NCBI GenBank assembly: GCA_039000515.1
Contig: JBCFYV010000910.1
Span: 1 to 64,000 of the forward strand
Direction: 5' to 3'
From: Timema cristinae
Lineage: Eukaryota > Arthropoda > Insecta > Phasmatodea > Timematidae
Length of the DNA: 64,000 bases
Shown here: positions 33,501 to 43,405 of the stretch, one piece after another
Position numbering within the stretch: the stretch's first letter is position 1
Layout: each line of letters starts with the position of its first letter
Made by a program: the position numbers and the translations under genes
The notes under the pieces: model-generated
What the model saw: the letters and a program-made list of their open reading frames with translations, nothing else
Told to the model about the DNA's origin: nothing
Databases searched by the model: none

Positions 33501-34374
33501 GATGGCTCCGTATATCAGGTTGAACGCCGAAATGAGGAGTAAAGCGAGTAATCAATTTGAAAACATGTTTTTCAAACTGATGAACAATGCCGCATTCGGA
33601 CGCCTCATATCTAACAAGAGAGCTTACCGTACGATAAAGATAGCTACCAGGTGGGATGGGAAATTTGGAGCGGGTAACCTCATAGCCAGTCCAAACTTTA
33701 AAAACCGCTCGATAGTGTCAGAAAACCTAGTCATCATCGAGATGGAACCGCAAGAGATTTACTTTGATATGCCTATCTATGCGGGATTCGCCATTTTGGA
33801 AATCTCGAAGGTAGTCATGTACGGTCTGCATTACCAGGTTATGATCCCTGCCTTCCCTAAAGGTACGTTAAAACTTCAATACACTGATACAGACTCACTT
33901 CTCTACTACATGACTGTTGAAGATGCATACCAGAGACTTGCCCTGTTAGCTAATGAGTATCTGGACACCTCCACCTACGGACAAGACAATGTTTACAGGA
34001 TGCCCGTAGTGAATAAAGGGGTGCTCGGTAAACTAAAAGACGAGACTCGAGGTCAGATCATCACTGAGTTCATTGGTTTACGTCCTAAACTCTATTCATT
34101 CTCGGTACAAGGGGTTGGGGAAACTCTCAAGGCTAAAGGAGTGAAGAGTAGCGCGTTAAGAACGCTTTCATTAGAGGATTATCGTAATTGTTTGACAGAT
34201 GAGACGATAGTCATGAGAGAGGCTCGTTCAATAAGAGCAGTAGGATTCAAACTTTACACACAAAAATTCAATAGACTCGCTCTATGCTCTATCGACGATA
34301 AAAGATATAGAGTACCGGGAACTGTCAATACTCTTCCGTGGTCCCATTACTCAATCAGACCGTCAACTCTATAG
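30541..34374 (+). CDS. Protein-primed family B DNA polymerase with zinc finger and HNH insert (Polinton type)
   Basis: 1277 residues, uninterrupted. It would replicate the element DNA from a protein primer. Visible parts: residues 1-260, no known domain, acidic and basic patches; 261-390, a module with Cys264/Cys269 (GHCF) and His376/Asn382 (YHFSWIKN) that might be a cysteine-peptidase-like fold (inference); a C2HC zinc finger (Cys403, Cys406, His419, Cys423); exonuclease motif I (YADLES, Asp459, Glu461); an endonuclease VII/HNH-like insert (Cys555, Cys558, DHCH at 571-574, Cys587); Exo II (HNARCYD, 602-608); Exo III (Tyr768-Asp772); polymerase motif A (YLDVNGLY, Asp868); motif B (KLMNNAAFG, 1012-1020); motif C (YTDTDS, 1114-1119); and KLKDE (1164-1168). 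All catalytic residues are present, so the enzyme could be functional. The ATG follows GAGGAGGCTAA with a stop just upstream. Polyadenylation signals lie near 34640. Confidence 0.95.
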   Translation: MAEPPAKRARFSSSSPPPIIISRQINGNKVYTLSELTSNEQLLINYLKRDITTQVYKAYIEHTPGLIKTSSVLILGHEDIDRQIRTLLTQSHDLGTGFTQFRLYLEPLGLSLKLIEQAYTRRIKTYSITNELPYKDPVQFLVACGGIYVKTVEETIANDSIKVNCSLICEFRHPTEGRIEKGYFNSSLCGIFSTTNLEELYENNVVFPLLAQIEGFVSRDSGWMYDGTLEMRINLSKNTVFTIGARVQIPETIARREALINVQCEEGHCFPVSVLSAIFEPAGRTQRLSSYPNFRDVLNLDGIPLPFQMRYIERFEKLNDISINVYTAKHDGSDSYIDTADTSKKLVIVPVHVSAKERARHVHLFMIRVHGTETYHFSWIKNLSRLINPQLQRASSGGRRYFCDRCLSAFLTENKLTKHKEACIKFNAVRSTFPQGQDKFLTFTQYKQQEKTGFIVYADLESLLMPIETSDPDPKFSYTENVQRHVAYSVGMYVKCNFNDSLSEYRHFTGKDCTDQFVEALIDTAKRVLEYYSTVVPMKPLTPAQRDAHNTASHCHICEKPYKNDDIRVMDHCHLTGLYRGSSHAGCNINYKNPSHLSVVIHNARCYDNFFLLESFVERRETDPFTGESVLINSGKVRVIGETMGRFKVIMKYIWCGFQGITIKIIDSFSFLCTSLEKCVSYLEPEQLKITRKCHPEDERFKLVTRKGVFPYDYIDSFERLDETQLPSKDKFYNALTDSHISQEDYYHACEVWRVFECKNLWDYSNLYLYTDVTLLGDVFENFRDLCMKTYRLDPGLSLTAPSLAYQALLRITRVRLELIDDVDTHQFIEGAIRGGICFVANRHAVANNRYMDAFDPSKPESYIVYLDVNGLYSFSMLSSLPYGEFRWLKEEEIARLDVLKVEDDADTGYILQVDLEYPQDVHDAHSDLPFCPEKGIPPVGKHEKLLTTLADKTGYVIHYRHLKLCLANGLKLTRVHRVLSFKQVPWMAPYIRLNAEMRSKASNQFENMFFKLMNNAAFGRLISNKRAYRTIKIATRWDGKFGAGNLIASPNFKNRSIVSENLVIIEMEPQEIYFDMPIYAGFAILEISKVVMYGLHYQVMIPAFPKGTLKLQYTDTDSLLYYMTVEDAYQRLALLANEYLDTSTYGQDNVYRMPVVNKGVLGKLKDETRGQIITEFIGLRPKLYSFSVQGVGETLKAKGVKSSALRTLSLEDYRNCLTDETIVMREARSIRAVGFKLYTQKFNRLALCSIDDKRYRVPGTVNTLPWSHYSIRPSTL

Positions 34375-34389
34375 GGTGACAGTGCGTCT

Positions 34390-34850
34390 ATGTGAAAAAA
34401 ATCACAAGTGATTAGAACTATACCTATACTGTAAGTGATAAAAAAAATATTCACGTCATGTACTCTATAGTGTTAATGTATAAATATTCATGTTCTGTAG
34501 TGTAAGTGATTAAAACTTAAAAAATATTCACGTCCTGTTCTCTATAGTGTAAGTGATTAGTGTTAATGTATAATTTCAAGAACTATAACTTGAGAAATTT
34601 AGTATGTATCTATGTGTTTTAAATCTTTATATTCATTAAATAAAAAAAACAATTTCAAGAACTATAACTTGTGAAAAAAACTATTTTAGTATGTGTCTAT
34701 GCGTTTTAAATCTTTATATTCATTAAATAAAAACAACAATTTCAAGAACTATAACTTGTGAAAAACACAACAACAACTAATTTAGTATGTATCTATGTGT
34801 TTTAAATCTTCATATTCATTAAATAGAATTAATTATGGATGGTGTTTTTT
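34390..34850 (+). repeat. 3' flank repeats of the polymerase gene
   Basis: AATTTCAAGAACTATAACTT recurs near 34572, 34650 and 34738 (about 80-88 bp apart), each unit with an AATAAA-type motif. An earlier unit with TTCACGTC and CTATAGTGTAAGTGATTA repeats at 34440-34560. Transcripts could end at any of several polyadenylation sites. Confidence 0.8.
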
Positions 34851-34859
34851 TCTTTATTT

Positions 34860-36360
34860 CTTTCCTTCCCTCCATCCGCCTCCTCTCTCTCCCTCATTGA
34901 TTAAATAATACAATGGAAGTTATAATCAATAATTCTTTATTTTAAAAAAACTATTACAATTAGAAAAAATATTGCTAGCTCCGTCATAATCCAGTCTCAT
35001 TTAAAGGTGATTAAGATTTTTTGAACTTTGGCTAATTCAATATTCAAATGAAGTAACTGTTTGTTTTAAAGGCAATTAATGGTCGAACTTTGATTTTAAG
35101 GAAGATTGTTTGAACTTTGCTTAATTCAATATTCAGATGAATTTTTTAAGGTAATTAATGGTTGAACTTCGTAATGTAATTAACTTTTTAAATGTATGAA
35201 TCTTGTAAAAGAATTAATGAAAAGGCGATTAAGACCGTTTTAAGGTAATTAATGATCGAACTTTGACGTACTAAACCAATAAATGATGGAACTTTGCCTG
35301 TGTTTTAGAAAAAAAATATTGTTAGCTCCGTCATAATCCAGTTTCATTTAAAGGTGATTAAGATTTTTTGAACTTTGGCTAATTCAATATTCAAATGAAG
35401 TAACTGATTTAGGAATGGTTTAAATCTACACATGCAGAACTTTTACGATTCTACTAGGTGAGGAGTTGAAGAGAGTGTATTTAACCAATCTCCTTGTTAC
35501 ATCCTCATTTAAAGGTAATTCATTTAATGGTAATTAAGGTTATTTGAACTTTGGCTAATTCAATATTCAAATGAAGTAACTGTTTGTTTTTAAGGCAATT
35601 AATGGTCAAACTTTGTTTTTAAGGAAGATTGTTTGAACTTTGCTTAATTCAATATTCAGATGAATTTTTTAAGGTAATTAATGGTTGAACTTCGTAATGT
35701 AATTAACTTTTTAAATGTATGAATCTTGTAAAAGAATTAATGAAAAGGCGATTAAGACCGTTTGAACTTTGGATAATGTAATTAATGGACTGTATGTTTT
35801 TTTAAGGTAATTAATGATCGAACTTTGTCGTACTAAGCCAATAAATGATAGAGGGTTAATACTTGTCGTACTGAAGATATTTAAGCTTAATCCCTAAATT
35901 CCCAATGTAATTAACTTTTAAACGTATGAATCTTGTAAAAGAATTAATGAAAAGGCGATTAAAACCGTTTGAACTTTGGCTAATGTAATTAATGGACTGT
36001 ATGTTTTTAAGGTAATTAATGATCGAACTTTGACGTACTAAGCCAATAAATGATAGAGGGTTAATACTTGTCGTACTGAAGATATTTAAGCTTAATCCCT
36101 AAATTCCCAATGTAATTAACTTTTAAACGTATGAATCTTGTAAAAGAATTAATGAAAAGGCGATTAAAACCGTTTGAACTTTGGCTAATGTAATTAATGG
36201 ACTGTATGTTTTTAAGGTAATTAATGATCGAACTTTGACGTACTAAGCCAATAAATGATAGAGGGTTAATACTTGTCGTACTGAAGATATTTAAGCTTAA
36301 TCCCTAAATTCCCAATGTAATTAACTTTTAAACGTATGAATCTTGTAAAAGAATTATTGA
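34860..36360 (+). repeat. AT-rich tandem repeats, including an exact 205-bp period
   Basis: Units built from GTAATTAATG-, GAACTTTG- and AATTCAATATTCAAATGAAG-type phrases. CCCAATGTAATTAACTTTTA starts at 35901, 36106 and 36311, giving a 205-bp period with near-identical units. A longer 347-bp offset repeat begins near 34974 and 35321 (TAGCTCCGTCATAATCCAG). Confidence 0.9.
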
Positions 36361-36929
36361 CGATTGGAGATAAATGTTTAATGTAACTAACTTTTAAAAC
36401 GTATGAATCTTGTAAAGAATTTTCGATTATAACTTCGCTCGCATCTAACTTTTAATGATTGGGATACCCTAGATGAGGGAAGGAAGCCGTATTGACCTTG
36501 CTTCAAATACTGTTAGAATCTGGTTTGCCTGAACTGAGGATTGAAGTCTAGCACCTTAGATCATCAGTGTCCTTGAAAGACTAAGACCACGTGAGAAAGA
36601 ATCTTTGAAAGACTTTGAGAGGGAAAATGAATATAGAAATTAATTATGATTAATTAATAATTAAGTAAGATGTAATGATAATTAAGCTTTTGTCGTAGCT
36701 GAATGAATAACTTTTAAACTCTTATTAATATGTTTGAAATGATTTCGATATAGCTAATTAACTTTTAAACGTAATGAAGTCATTGTTAAATAAGAATGAT
36801 TATTGATAGACAAGGGTTCACGACATATTAATTCAGATGTATTTCCTCATTTTAAACTCGTGAACGTTGTAAAAAGGAATTAATAGATAATGATGATTGG
36901 AAATATAAAAGAATATTTGATTATATGTA
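36361..36929. other. AT-rich spacer with degenerate repeat phrases
   Basis: Decaying versions of the preceding repeat (AACTTTTAAACGTA) and mosaic pieces such as CTTTGAGAGGGAAAATGA. No gene. Confidence 0.5.
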
Positions 36930-39900
36930 ATTATGTATTATGATAGTGGATAGTATGATAGGGTGATGGAAGCATTGATGCTATTTGTTATGAATATGGA
37001 TAGTTATGATGTAGTGTAAATTAGAATGGGTGATTATGTTATATTTTTGATGTGAGAAGGTGATGTATGATAGTGGTGATGTATGATAGTGTGATGTATG
37101 ATAGTTGTAATGTATGTAGTGATGATGTATGATAGTGGTGATGTATGATAGTGTGTATGTAGATAGTGGGATGATGTATGATAGTGTGTGTGAATGATGA
37201 TATGTGATGTATGGATAGTGGTGATGTATGATATGTGTGTAATTGTGTGATAGTTGTAATGATTATGTGTTGATGTATGTTGATGTGATATGTATGATAG
37301 TGTGATGTATGATAGTGGATGATGTATGATAGTGTTGTAATGTATGATGATAGTGGTGATGTATGTAATGTAGTTGTATGTGATGTATATAGTGGTGTAA
37401 TGTATGATAGTGTTGTATGATATGTTGATGTATGATAGTGTGATGTATGATAGTGGTGATGTATGATAGGTGATGTATAATAGTGATGTGATGTATGATA
37501 GTGTTGAATGTATGATATGTGTGATGTATGATAGTGTTGTAATGATATGTGTGTTGTAATGTTATGTATGATGTGGTGATATGATAGTGTGATGTATGAT
37601 AGTGTGATTGATGTATGATAGTGTTGAATGTATGATAGTGGTGATGTATGATAGTGTGTATGTATGATAGTGGTGATGTATGATAGTGTGTTTAATGTGA
37701 TAGATGATAGTGGTGATGTATGATATGTGGTATGATTGATGTATGATAGTGGTGATGTATGATAGGTTGATGTATGATGTGATGATAGTGGATAGTGTTG
37801 TAATGTATGATAGTGTTGTAATGTGATGTATGATAGTGGTGATGTATGATAGTGGTGATGTATGATAGTGTGATGTATGATAGTGGTGATTATGATAGTG
37901 TATGTATGTATGATAGTGGTGATGTATGATAGTGTTGTAATGTAGATAGTTGGTCGATGTATGATAGTGTTGTAATGTATGATAGTGGTGATGTATGATA
38001 GTGGTGATGCATGATATGTTGTAATGGTAAATGATAGTGTGTTGTATTATAGTGTGATGTATGATAGTGGTGTGTATGTAGTGGTGATGATGATAGTGTT
38101 GTAATGGATGTATGATAGTGGTGATGTGATGATAGTGTGATGTATGATAGTGTTGTAATGTATGATAGTGTTGTAAATGTGATGTATGATAGTGTGATGT
38201 ATGATAGTGGTGATGTATGATAGTGTTGTGATAGATAGGTTGTAATGTGTGTATGATAGTGGTTGAATGTATGATATGTGATGTTATGATAGGTGTTGTA
38301 ATGTATGATAGTGTTGTAATGTTATGTATGATAGTGTGATGATTATGATAGTGGTGATGTATGATAGTGTTGTAAATGTGATGTATGATAGTGTTGTAAT
38401 GTATGATAGTGGTTGATGTATGATAGTGGTGATGTATGATATAGTGTTGTATGATAGTGCTGTAATGTGAAGCATGATAGTGTGTTGTATGATAGTGGTG
38501 ATGTATGATAGGTGTGTTGATAGTGGTGATGTATGATAGTGTTGTAATGTGATGTATGATAGTGGTGATGTATGATAGTGGTGATGTATGATAGTGGTGA
38601 TGTATGATAGTGCTGATGTATGATAGAGGTGATGTATGATAGTGGTGATGTATGATAGTGTTGTAATGTATGAATAGTGGTGATGTATGATAGTGTTGTA
38701 TGATAGTGTTGAATGTGATGTATGATGTGATGATATATGATAGTGGTGATGTATGATGATGTTGTAATGTATGTATGATAGTGTTGTAATGTATGATAGT
38801 GTTGTAATGTGATGTATGATAGTGCTGATGTATGATAGTGGAGATGTATGATAGTGGTGATGTATGATAGTGTTGTAATGTATGATAGTGTTGTAATGTA
38901 TGATAGTGATGATGTATGAAGTAGTGTGATGTAAGATAGTGTGTTGTAATGCGATGTATGATAGTGCTGATGTATGATAGTGTTGTAATGTATGATAGTG
39001 TTGTAATGTATGATAGTGTTGTAATGTATGATAGTGTTGTAATGGATGTATGATAGTGATGATATATTATTGGTGATGTATGATAGTGTTGTATAATAGT
39101 GTTGTAAAGTGATGTATGATAGTGCTGTAATGTATGATAGTGGTGATGTATGATAGTGATGTGTATGATAGTGGTGATGTATGTAGTGTGATGTATGATA
39201 GTGATGATGTATATAGTGTTGTAATGTGATGTATGATAGCGTTGTAATGTATGATAGTGGTGATGTATGATAGTGTTGTAATGTATGATAGTGTTGTAAT
39301 GTGATGTATGATAGTGTGTAATGAAGTGTGTTGTATGATAGTGTTGTAATGTGATAGTGTTGTAATGTATAATAGTGTTGTAATGTATGATAGTGTTGTA
39401 ATGTATGATAGTGGTGATGTATGATAGTGTTGTAATGTGATGTATGATAGTGGTGATGTATGATTGTGGTGATGTATGATAGTGTTGTAATGTGAAGCAT
39501 GATAGCGTGCTGTAATGTGATGTATGATAGTGTTGTAATGTATGATGGTGGTGATGTATGATAGTGTTGTAATGTATGATAGTAGTGATGTATGATAGTG
39601 TGTTGTAATGTATGATAGCGTTGTAATGTATGATAGTGCTGATGTATGATAGTGTTGTATAATAGTGGTGATGTATGATAGTGGTGATATATGATAGTGT
39701 TGTAATGTATGATAGTGTGTTGTAATGTATGATACTGTTGTAATGTGATGTATGATTGTGTTGTAATGTATGATAGTGTTGTAATGTGATGTACGATAGT
39801 GTTGTAATGTATGATAGTGTTGTAATGTGATGTACGATAGTGTTGTAATGTATGATAGTGATGATGAATGATAGTGATGATGTATGATAGTGACGATGTA

Positions 39901-40722
39901 TGATAGTGGTAATGTATGATAGCGATGATGTATGATAGGGGTGATGCATGATAGTGCTGTAATGTGAAGCATGATAGTGTGTTGTATGATAGTGGTGATG
40001 TATGATAGTATGTTGTAATGATAGTGCTGATGTATGATAGTGTGTTGTATGATAGTGTTGTAATGTATGATAGTTGTGATGTATGATAGTGTGTTGTAAT
40101 GATAGTGCTGATGTATGATAGTGTGTTGTAATGTGTTGTAATGATAGTGCTGATGTATGATAGTGTGTTGTAATGTATGATAGTGTTGTAATGTGATGTA
40201 TGATAGTGTTGTAATGTATGATAGTGTTGTAATGTGATATATGATAGTGTTGTAATGTATGATAGTGTTGTAATGTGATGTATGATAGTGTGTTGTAATG
40301 TATGATAGTGTTGTAATGTGATGTATGATAGTGTTGTAATGTGATGTATGATAGTGTTGTAATGTGATGTATGATAGTGGCGATGTATGATAGTGGTGAT
40401 GTATGATAGTGGTGATGTATGATAGTGTGTTGTAATGTGTGGTAGTGGTGATGTATGATAGTGTGTTGTAATGATAGTGGTGATGTATGATAGTGTGTTG
40501 TAATGTGATGTATGATAGTGGTGATGTATGATAGTGTTGTAATGTATGATAGTGTTGTAATGTATGATAGTGTGTTGTAATGTGTGATAGTGGTGATGTA
40601 TGATAGTGTGTTGTAATGATAGTGGTGATGTATGATAGTGTGTTGTAATGTATGATAGTGGTGATGTATGATAGTGTTGTAATGTATGATAGTGGTGATG
40701 TATGATAGTGGTGATGCATGAT
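36930..40722 (+). repeat. 3.8-kb satellite of GATGTATGATAGTG-type units, almost free of C
   Basis: Hundreds of 14-20-bp units: GTGATGTATGATAGTG, TTGTAATGTATGATAGTG and GTTGTAATGATAGTG mixes. The plus strand is made almost wholly of A, G and T. Units near 36930-38500 are more degenerate (many small indels) than those at 39000-40700. Open frames of up to 1060 codons on the minus strand (Ile/Thr/His/Tyr only) are a by-product of the repeat. Confidence 0.95.
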
Positions 40723-41208
40723 TGAGGGTGTTTTTGGTAATCATCTTGTCAGGACTAAGGATTGAAGTCAGGGATTGAAACCTGATCTCTCGAGGCCCGC
40801 CACCACCATCCTCCCGAGGATTGAAGCCAGGCCATCTGCGTTTGACAGGACTAAGGAAGATATTTAACCTTAATTCCAGACCGTCAAGGTTTGAGAGAGA
40901 GGGATTGAAAAGACTAAGACTATATGTATCAATGTAATATTCCCAATCTTTACGCTCAGACCATCAGGTTTGAAAGAGAATATACTTGTCATATCCCGAG
41001 ACCCGTAGCTGTCGTCACATCGATGAACACTCAACCCTTGGGAAGTGAACCCGCATTTGTGTGGAGGTAGAGTGGATACTTGTCATATCCCAGGGATTCA
41101 AGACCCGATCAATGTAATATTAAGATTATAGATATTTAACCTTAATTCCCGATCTTTGTCATGACTGAGGATTGAAGTCATACCATCAGGGTGTTTGGCA
41201 ATCATCTT
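40723..41208 (-). repeat. Mosaic repeat, inverted relative to 27918-28545
   Basis: Contains the complements of the left mosaic: AAAAGACTAAGAC, ATACTTGTCATATCCC and GAACCCGCATTTGTGTGGAG. The phrase AGGATTGAAGTCA...GGTGTTTGG-AATCATCTTG occurs twice (near 40730-40765 and 41168-41208). The second copy abuts the integrase fragment, marking where its 5' part was lost or replaced. Confidence 0.75.
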
Positions 41209-41526
41209 GCCACACCGATAGTCCGTATCAGCAAGTATAAGGATGTTTTAGAAAACTGGTCGACTGAACTGTTTAAAATACGCAAGATGGTCGAGACTAA
41301 TCCCAGGACCTTCTTACTCGAAGATATGAAAGGTAACCCTATCACGGGCGGTTTCTACGCTAAGGAACTTAGAAAGACTTCGTTTCCTGACGTCTACCTC
41401 GTGGAGAAAATAGTCAGACGATCTGGAAATAGAGCGTACGTCAAATGGTTAGGGTTCGTGGATCGATGCGAAGGATATAGAGGAGGGGTGAGAGGGTATG
41501 TCCCTCCCTCCATCCCGAGCATATAA
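41209..41526 (+). pseudogene. Integrase C-terminal fragment with chromodomain (Polinton type)
   Basis: Residues starting PIVRISKYKDVLENWSTELF match the region just after a retrovirus-like integrase core: the SH3-like DNA-binding part (FKIRKMVETNPRTFLLED) followed by a chromodomain (FPDVYLVEKIV...AYVKWLGF). Polinton integrases carry this C-terminal chromodomain, which may steer insertion to chromatin. The catalytic core and zinc-binding N-terminus are missing: repeat sequence begins immediately before. The open frame begins at a GTG (41191) in repeat DNA, so no real start codon is visible. After WLGF the frame continues through a tail (RGYVPPSIPSI) that overlaps the next promoter. Called truncated unless a spliced upstream exon exists. 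Confidence 0.75.
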
Positions 41527-41527
41527 A
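41522..41527 (+). promoter_or_regulatory. TATA box of the 41563 gene
   Basis: TATAAA, 41 bp before the ATG at 41563, overlapping the end of the integrase frame. GCATCTCATTCG at 41549-41560 could hold the initiator. Confidence 0.55.
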
Positions 41528-41562
41528 GCGACCGGGAGGTAGGGAGACGCATCTCATTCGAA

Positions 41563-42111
41563 ATGTTTAGACGGTTGGGTTATTGTCTGGAGGACATGAG
41601 TGAAATTAAGATCTCAGACAACAGCTTGGAATACTACATCGCGAGAGTCGAGAAGGGTTACAGCGAGTGTTGCGACTCTTCGGTGCACTGGCTCGGATGC
41701 CATAATCCGGGAATGTACGAGGCGAGTCAGTCCGTCGAGAACTGTTCAACATCATGTGCCGTCTACAAGCTGAAGGAAGGGGACGAGCCACAAATTCTCA
41801 GCGAAGACGCCCCCCTGCTCGATGAAGACGCTTTGTGCATCGAGCTGGATCGGATCGAGCGGGAGGAACTCGACCGCGTCAAAAGCATCTCTGAACTCGA
41901 AAAGTATCGGGCCTACAACGTTCGTCACCTGGAAGGAGACGAGGAGATCAGTGAGCCGGAGGACGAGCCGAACATCGTGACGCTGGACTATGTGGGCAAA
42001 GTGCGTCTTCCGGGCAAAAACTTTGGCGCGAGATACAGAAGTCGGTTTAACGCGTCGCAGCGCGGACTGATCTATCTAGGCGACGACAAATACAAACTTT
42101 TCAAGTGGTGA
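41563..42111 (+). CDS. Unrecognised 182-residue acidic, cysteine-containing protein
   Basis: Not recognised. The open frame has balanced, rather GC-rich codon use that differs sharply from the AT-rich and repetitive DNA around it, and its own TATA box. The N-terminal half has cysteines clustered as ECCDSSVHWLGCHN and ENCSTSCAVYKL (residues about 35-70), followed by a very acidic stretch rich in Glu/Asp and Arg (about 75-140). The C-terminus is basic and ordered (KVRLPGKNFGARYRSRF, LIYLGDDKYKLFKW). No signal peptide or membrane segment. Position at the right end of a Polinton-like element, on the same strand as the other genes, suggests an element gene, perhaps a fast-evolving accessory or minor structural protein (inference only). 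No clear polyadenylation signal follows. Confidence 0.6.
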   Translation: MFRRLGYCLEDMSEIKISDNSLEYYIARVEKGYSECCDSSVHWLGCHNPGMYEASQSVENCSTSCAVYKLKEGDEPQILSEDAPLLDEDALCIELDRIEREELDRVKSISELEKYRAYNVRHLEGDEEISEPEDEPNIVTLDYVGKVRLPGKNFGARYRSRFNASQRGLIYLGDDKYKLFKW

Positions 42112-42418
42112 AAGACTATACGTATGTGTATGTTGAAAAAGACTAAGACTTTGAGAGAGAGAGAATTTTGTACTGAATATATATATATGTATCAATGTAA
42201 TATTAAGAATATACTAGGTTAAAAAAACTGTACTATTTATTTAGAGGTGAATAATACTTGTCATATCCTTGACCATCAGGGTTCTAGGTCCATAAGCTAC
42301 CCTCCCTCTTTGAGAGAGAGAATAATACTTGTCATATCCTTAATTTCCAATCTTTGCTAGGACTGACAATCAGGGTTTGAGAGAGTAAGGGCTCGAGGTC
42401 CATAAGCTACACTCCCTC

Positions 42419-42468
<50 letters not shown>

Positions 42469-43018
42469 TTTTGTACTGAATAATACTTGTCATATCCTTA
42501 ATTCCCAATCTTTGCTAGGACTGACCATCAAGGTTTGAGGGAGTAAGGGTTCGAGGTCCATAAGCTGCTCTACTACATCACGATGATGAGATAGAGGGAG
42601 AGAAAACCCTGTTCCCCGTATGCTAGTCTCCCCCACCCCTCTCAGCCATCCCGAGTCTGGTGCGAGAAGGAAGTGAACCCGCATTTTCTGGATCCGCCAG
42701 GCCGTGAGACAGCCCGCATTTGCTGGATACTTCGAGACCCGACCCAGGTCGTGAGACAACCTGAACCCGCATTTGCGTGGAGGTAGAGTAGACCAGGCTG
42801 TGAGAATGAACCCGCATTTGCGTGGAGGTAGAGTAGACCAGGCTGTGAGAATGAACCCGCATTTGCGTGGAGGTAGAGTGGATACTTCGAGACCCGTAGC
42901 TGTCCTACAGACCGTCAAGGTTTGAGAGAGAGAGAGAGGGATTGAAAAGACTATATGTATGCGTATGTTGATAGACTAAGAATCTTTGAGAGAGAGAATT
43001 TTGTACTGAATATTAAGA
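42112..43018 (-). repeat. Mosaic subterminal repeats with a (GA)n tract
   Basis: Alternating pieces of ATACTTGTCATATCCTTAAT, TTTGAGAGAGAG, CCCGCATTTGCGTGGAGGTA (three close copies at about 42765-42880) and CAATGTAATATTAAG. A perfect (GA)n run occupies 42422-42465. These are the inverted counterparts of left-side modules. Confidence 0.85.
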
Positions 43019-43399
43019 ATAATACTTGTCATATCCTTGACCACCAGGGTTTGAGGAAGTGAACCCGCATATGTGTGAAGGTAGAGCGGATCCGCCAGGC
43101 CCCCGCATTTGCGTGAAGGTAGAGGGGATCCGTCAGATCGTGAGACAACCTGAACCCGCATTTGCTGGATACTTCGAGACCCGAGAAAAAAACTCGCCGG
43201 CTCGTCGGAAGAGTTGTGTCCTCCTCCTCCCCCTCACAGGCAGCCAGGTGTTTCAACCCCCCATCCCAGGAGACACAAACCCTTTGCTCTACACCCCCCT
43301 CCCTCTGTGCTCCAACCCTTCCCCCATCAACATGTCATCTCAGGAGCCATTAAAATCAGGATTAATGGGGTGTCCTCGTATACCATAAACTGACTTACT
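43019..43399 (-). repeat. Right terminal inverted repeat of the Polinton-like element
   Basis: Complement of 24568-24895, ending AAACTGACTTACT at 43399. It carries two extra copies of the CTACCTTCAC-CAAATGCGG module relative to the left arm. Confidence 0.9.
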
Positions 43400-43405
43400 T
43401 ACGTG
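43400..43405. repeat. 6-bp target-site duplication of the Polinton-like element (right)
   Basis: TACGTG, matching 24562-24567. Confidence 0.85.

Larger units (their letters stand above)
24568..43399 (+). mobile_element. Polinton/Maverick-like element, 18.8 kb, gene-depleted
   Basis: Both ends start AGTAAGTCAGTTT (inverted), are flanked by TACGTG duplications, and continue as inverted repeats of roughly 330-380 bp. Size (18,832 bp), 6-bp duplication, AG start, protein-primed DNA polymerase and an integrase-type C-terminus all fit Polintons, virus-like self-replicating transposons. Supported genes: a small protein (28906), DNA polymerase (30541), an integrase tail (about 41209) and an unknown protein (41563), all on the plus strand. 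Major and minor capsid, packaging ATPase and maturation protease are not recognisable. More than half of the element is tandem or mosaic repeat. It lies inside an older inverted-repeat transposon whose own repeat units show what the empty site looked like. Confidence 0.85.

Noticed and set aside
37562..40744. Minus-strand open frame of 1060 codons (and 385- and 550-codon frames)
   Set aside because: It lies wholly in the satellite. The peptide uses almost only Ile, Thr, His, Tyr, Ser, Leu, Pro, Asn and Gln, a direct result of the C-poor plus strand. No start context or domain.
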